DNA of 44,137 nt from Desulfurobacteriaceae bacterium (lineage in GTDB: Bacteria > Aquificota > Aquificia > Desulfurobacteriales > Desulfurobacteriaceae), in NCBI GenBank assembly GCA_039832905.1, contig JBDOLX010000018.1, positions 1 through 44,137 of the forward strand, written 5' to 3'. Below the pieces are notes generated by a model. That model was given only the letters and a program-made list of their open reading frames with translations. It had not been told where the DNA came from and did not search any database. This document shows positions 41,985 to 44,137 of this stretch, piece after piece; within the stretch, counting starts at the first letter, position 1; the number at the start of each line of letters is the position of its first letter. The translations under genes were made by a program, and so were the position numbers.

Positions 41985-43631
41985 TTGGGGAGTTTTAAAA
42001 TCCCCTACTCTTTTATTCAGGAACTTCTTTCAAAAGTTGATATTGTAGATATAGTATCACATTATATTTCTCTTAAGCAAGTAGGAAGAAATTTTACAGC
42101 CCTCTGTCCCTTCCATGTAGAAAAAACTCCTTCCTTCGTTGTAAGTCCAGAAAAACAGATATTCAAGTGTTTTGGCTGTGGAGTAGGTGGAAATGCAATA
42201 ACTTTCGTTGAAAAGTATGAAAACTTATCTTTCTTCGAAGCTGTAAGGAGAGTTGCTGAACTAAGTGGAATAGAAATCCCCCAAGAATTTGGAAACGAAG
42301 AAGAGACATCAATTATTGAAGAAACTGGCTTAAAAGCTGCAAAGTTCTTCTATTCAAAGCTCAAAGCCATAAAAGGATATTTAGAGGAAAGGGAAATTCC
42401 AGAAAGTATAGCTAAAAAATTTCTACTTGGATACGCACCGAAAGGGTATTCTAAGAGTCTCAAGATAAATAGAGAAGCAGCTCAGAAGTTGGGGTTATTA
42501 AATAGTAAAGGAAGGGAGTTCTTCTCTGAAAGGTTGATAATTCCTATTTTTTCCCATTCCGGAAAAGTTGTTGCATTCGCAGGAAGGATCTTAAACGAGG
42601 ATAGCAAGTTACCTAAATACATAAACAGTCCAGAAAGCGATACCTTCAAGAAAGGAAATCTCCTTTATGGTTTTTACCAATCAAAGGAGGCAATTTTAAA
42701 AAAAAGAGAAGTTTTTATTGTCGAAGGATACTTTGACGTGATTTCTTTACACAAGGTAGGAGTGGAAAATGTCGTTGCTCCCATGGGAACATCGCTAACA
42801 GAAAATCATGCTAAGCACATAAAAAGATATTCAGCCACTCCAGTACTAATGTTTGATGGAGATAATGCTGGAAGAAAGGCAGCATTAAGAAGTGCGAGAA
42901 TTTTTTATTCCTTAGGAGTAGAACCGTTCGTTGTAGAACTTCCTGAAGGAGAGGACCCTGATTCAATGGCAAGAAAAAATGAGGACTTACTTAAAGAACA
43001 TTTAAACTCTCCTCAGGATTTTGTGAGCTGGTCGTTAAAAAAGTTAGAAACCCTCAACGATGTAGAGAAAACCCCATTTTTGAAAGAAATTGTTTCCGCT
43101 ATTTTTCCACTAAAGTTTCACGATCCTTTCAAGTTTAAATCTATAATTTCCAAACTGGAAGCCGAATTTGACGTAGATGAGAAATGGATTAGGAAAAACG
43201 TTGTAGATTTTAGACAAAAAGAAAGGTCTTTAGAATCACAAGAAGAATTAATACCTCCTTATGAAAAAGCTTTTCTCAAAGCATTGCTTGAAGAACAGTT
43301 TCCTCTTCCCATCGACGTTTCTCCTACAAACTTCGTATCTCAAAAAGTAGCAACCATTTACACACTTTTTAAGAACATGAAGGATAAGGACTTAACTTCT
43401 TTTCAGGTTCAGTACCCAGAGCTTTCAAATGTTATTGCAGACGTGCTTTTGTCAGAATTTTCAGAAGTAGAAATTAAAAGTGCAGTTTGCAAAGTTTTGA
43501 GCAAAGAAATAGACAGAAGACTAAAGAAAACTAAAGAACTTAAGGAAAAAATGTTTCTCAAAAAGCTTGTTTTCGATTTGAAAAGAGGGAACTTGGAAAA
43601 GCTAAGAGGTTTTGCTCTAAAAACCGGTTAA
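41985..43631 (+). CDS. dnaG: DNA primase
   Basis: This 548-residue primase makes RNA primers at the replication fork. The CHC2 zinc ribbon is CPFHVEKTPSF...CFGCG (residues 41-67). The RNA-polymerase core follows (about 110-420), with the Toprim motifs VFIVEGYFDVISLHKVG (near 247) and LMFDGDNAGRKAALRSARIF (near 290). The C-terminal helicase-binding part is short and weakly conserved. The start is TTG at 41985 after ATGAGGTGAT; family sequence (IPYSFIQELLSKVDIVDIVSHYI) begins right there. It is followed by rpoD after 12 bases, the classic dnaG-rpoD order of the macromolecular synthesis operon; rpsU is not present ahead of it. Confidence 0.96.
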   Translation: MGSFKIPYSFIQELLSKVDIVDIVSHYISLKQVGRNFTALCPFHVEKTPSFVVSPEKQIFKCFGCGVGGNAITFVEKYENLSFFEAVRRVAELSGIEIPQEFGNEEETSIIEETGLKAAKFFYSKLKAIKGYLEEREIPESIAKKFLLGYAPKGYSKSLKINREAAQKLGLLNSKGREFFSERLIIPIFSHSGKVVAFAGRILNEDSKLPKYINSPESDTFKKGNLLYGFYQSKEAILKKREVFIVEGYFDVISLHKVGVENVVAPMGTSLTENHAKHIKRYSATPVLMFDGDNAGRKAALRSARIFYSLGVEPFVVELPEGEDPDSMARKNEDLLKEHLNSPQDFVSWSLKKLETLNDVEKTPFLKEIVSAIFPLKFHDPFKFKSIISKLEAEFDVDEKWIRKNVVDFRQKERSLESQEELIPPYEKAFLKALLEEQFPLPIDVSPTNFVSQKVATIYTLFKNMKDKDLTSFQVQYPELSNVIADVLLSEFSEVEIKSAVCKVLSKEIDRRLKKTKELKEKMFLKKLVFDLKRGNLEKLRGFALKTG

Positions 43632-43643
43632 TAGGAGGAAGCC

Positions 43644-44137
43644 TTGGAAAAGCCAAACTTTGAGGAGTTAATAGAACTCGGAAGAGACAAAGGGTACATC
43701 ACTTTTGACGAGTTAATGGAGCACCTTGACGAAGAGGTGCTCACACCAGAGTTAATAGAAGAGCTCATGGCTCAACTTGACGAGTTTGATATTCACATTA
43801 TACCAAAAGAGGGTGAAGAACATATAGACCTCTCAAAACTCCAGATCACAATCGCTCCGGACACACTACCAAGGTCTGATGACCCAATTAGACTTTACTT
43901 ACGGGAAATGAGCGGTATTTCCCTTCTTAAAAGACACGAAGAAATTGACCTCGCAAAGCGTGTAGAACTTGGAAGAAAAGCACTACTTAGATACCTTCTG
44001 AAAACAAGGGCTGTTCTAGACTACATCCTTGAAGTGGAAGAAGAAATAAAGAACGGAAAGGTTAAAGTAAGGGACATAATGCGCTCTCCTGATGATTTTG
44101 CTGAAGGCGGAGAAACCCAAAGGAAGAAAAAGTTTTT
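43644..44137 (+). CDS. rpoD: Primary RNA polymerase sigma factor RpoD (N-terminal part)
   Basis: The first 164 codons of the housekeeping sigma factor run off the right edge. Region 1.1 is recognisable at the start (FEELIELGRDKGYITFDEL), and region 1.2 is strong (DDPIRLYLREMSGISLLKRH, EEIDLAKRVELGRK), the latter contacting the discriminator of promoters. Regions 2-4 lie outside the window. The TTG start at 43644 has an AGGAGG seven bases ahead. Context right after dnaG supports the primary sigma factor rather than an alternative one. Confidence 0.95.
   Translation, partial: MEKPNFEELIELGRDKGYITFDELMEHLDEEVLTPELIEELMAQLDEFDIHIIPKEGEEHIDLSKLQITIAPDTLPRSDDPIRLYLREMSGISLLKRHEEIDLAKRVELGRKALLRYLLKTRAVLDYILEVEEEIKNGKVKVRDIMRSPDDFAEGGETQRKKKF

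Noticed and set aside
1-44137. CRISPR arrays, insertion sequences, prophage or tRNA/rRNA genes
   Set aside because: Scanning by eye found no regularly spaced repeats, transposase, integrase, phage proteins or tRNA-like folds; a tRNAscan-SE or Infernal run could still find a small RNA I missed.

Overview
The window is a gene-dense, AT-rich bacterial chromosome segment with 41 protein genes. The first (isocitrate dehydrogenase) and the last (RpoD) run off the edges. Three things together point to a thermophilic, sulfur-respiring autotroph of the Aquificota, most likely Desulfurobacteriaceae (Desulfurobacterium/Thermovibrio type): two-subunit ATP-citrate lyase next to a monomeric-type NADP isocitrate dehydrogenase (reductive TCA cycle), a Tat-exported molybdoenzyme of the polysulfide/sulfur reductase type, and a chemoreceptor with a nitrate/nitrite-type (NIT) sensor. 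The family assignment is inference from gene content; no rRNA is present to confirm it.

Layout. 1-3.6 kb: carbon-fixation genes (icd end, aclB, aclA), with a hairpin terminator between icd and aclB and another after aclA. 3.6-6.0 kb: an accessory-looking island with a decayed outer-membrane-protein tail, a 10-bp inverted repeat and a CopB-type copper ATPase. 6.0-10.9 kb: a tightly overlapping operon gltX-DUF3343-gpsA-hypothetical-phoU-metal permease. 10.9-16.4 kb: minus-strand iron-sulfur flavoprotein and the psrABC-type respiratory operon. 16.6-23.0 kb: minus-strand operon metG-TIM barrel-def-nnr-ntrY, with nearly every junction overlapping. 23.2-27.0 kb: a NIT/poly-HAMP chemoreceptor broken by a -1 frameshift, then an ADP-ribosylglycohydrolase-like gene. 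27.0-29.0 kb: a secreted YfaP-like protein and an M16 peptidase. 29.1-34.5 kb: division and cell-wall operon murD-ftsW-murG-scpB-cytidylate-kinase-like-pncA, convergent on ftsZ with a shared terminator. 35.7-40.8 kb: DUF1786, then minus-strand purS-purQ-thyX-pmbA-rbfA-nrnA. 40.9-44.1 kb: CPBP protease-lspA, then dnaG-rpoD behind a good promoter.

Most of the content is housekeeping. No tRNA, rRNA, CRISPR array, insertion sequence or prophage was seen. The points most worth checking are: the frameshifted or split seven-HAMP chemoreceptor; a ThyX lacking its N-terminal region; an ADP-ribosylglycohydrolase with an altered metal site; an FtsZ without the usual C-terminal peptide; a 65-nt overlap into def; the terminator placed just before aclB with no obvious promoter after it; and heavy use of TTG starts (seven genes). 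I did not find a clear multi-gene system that looks wholly new.
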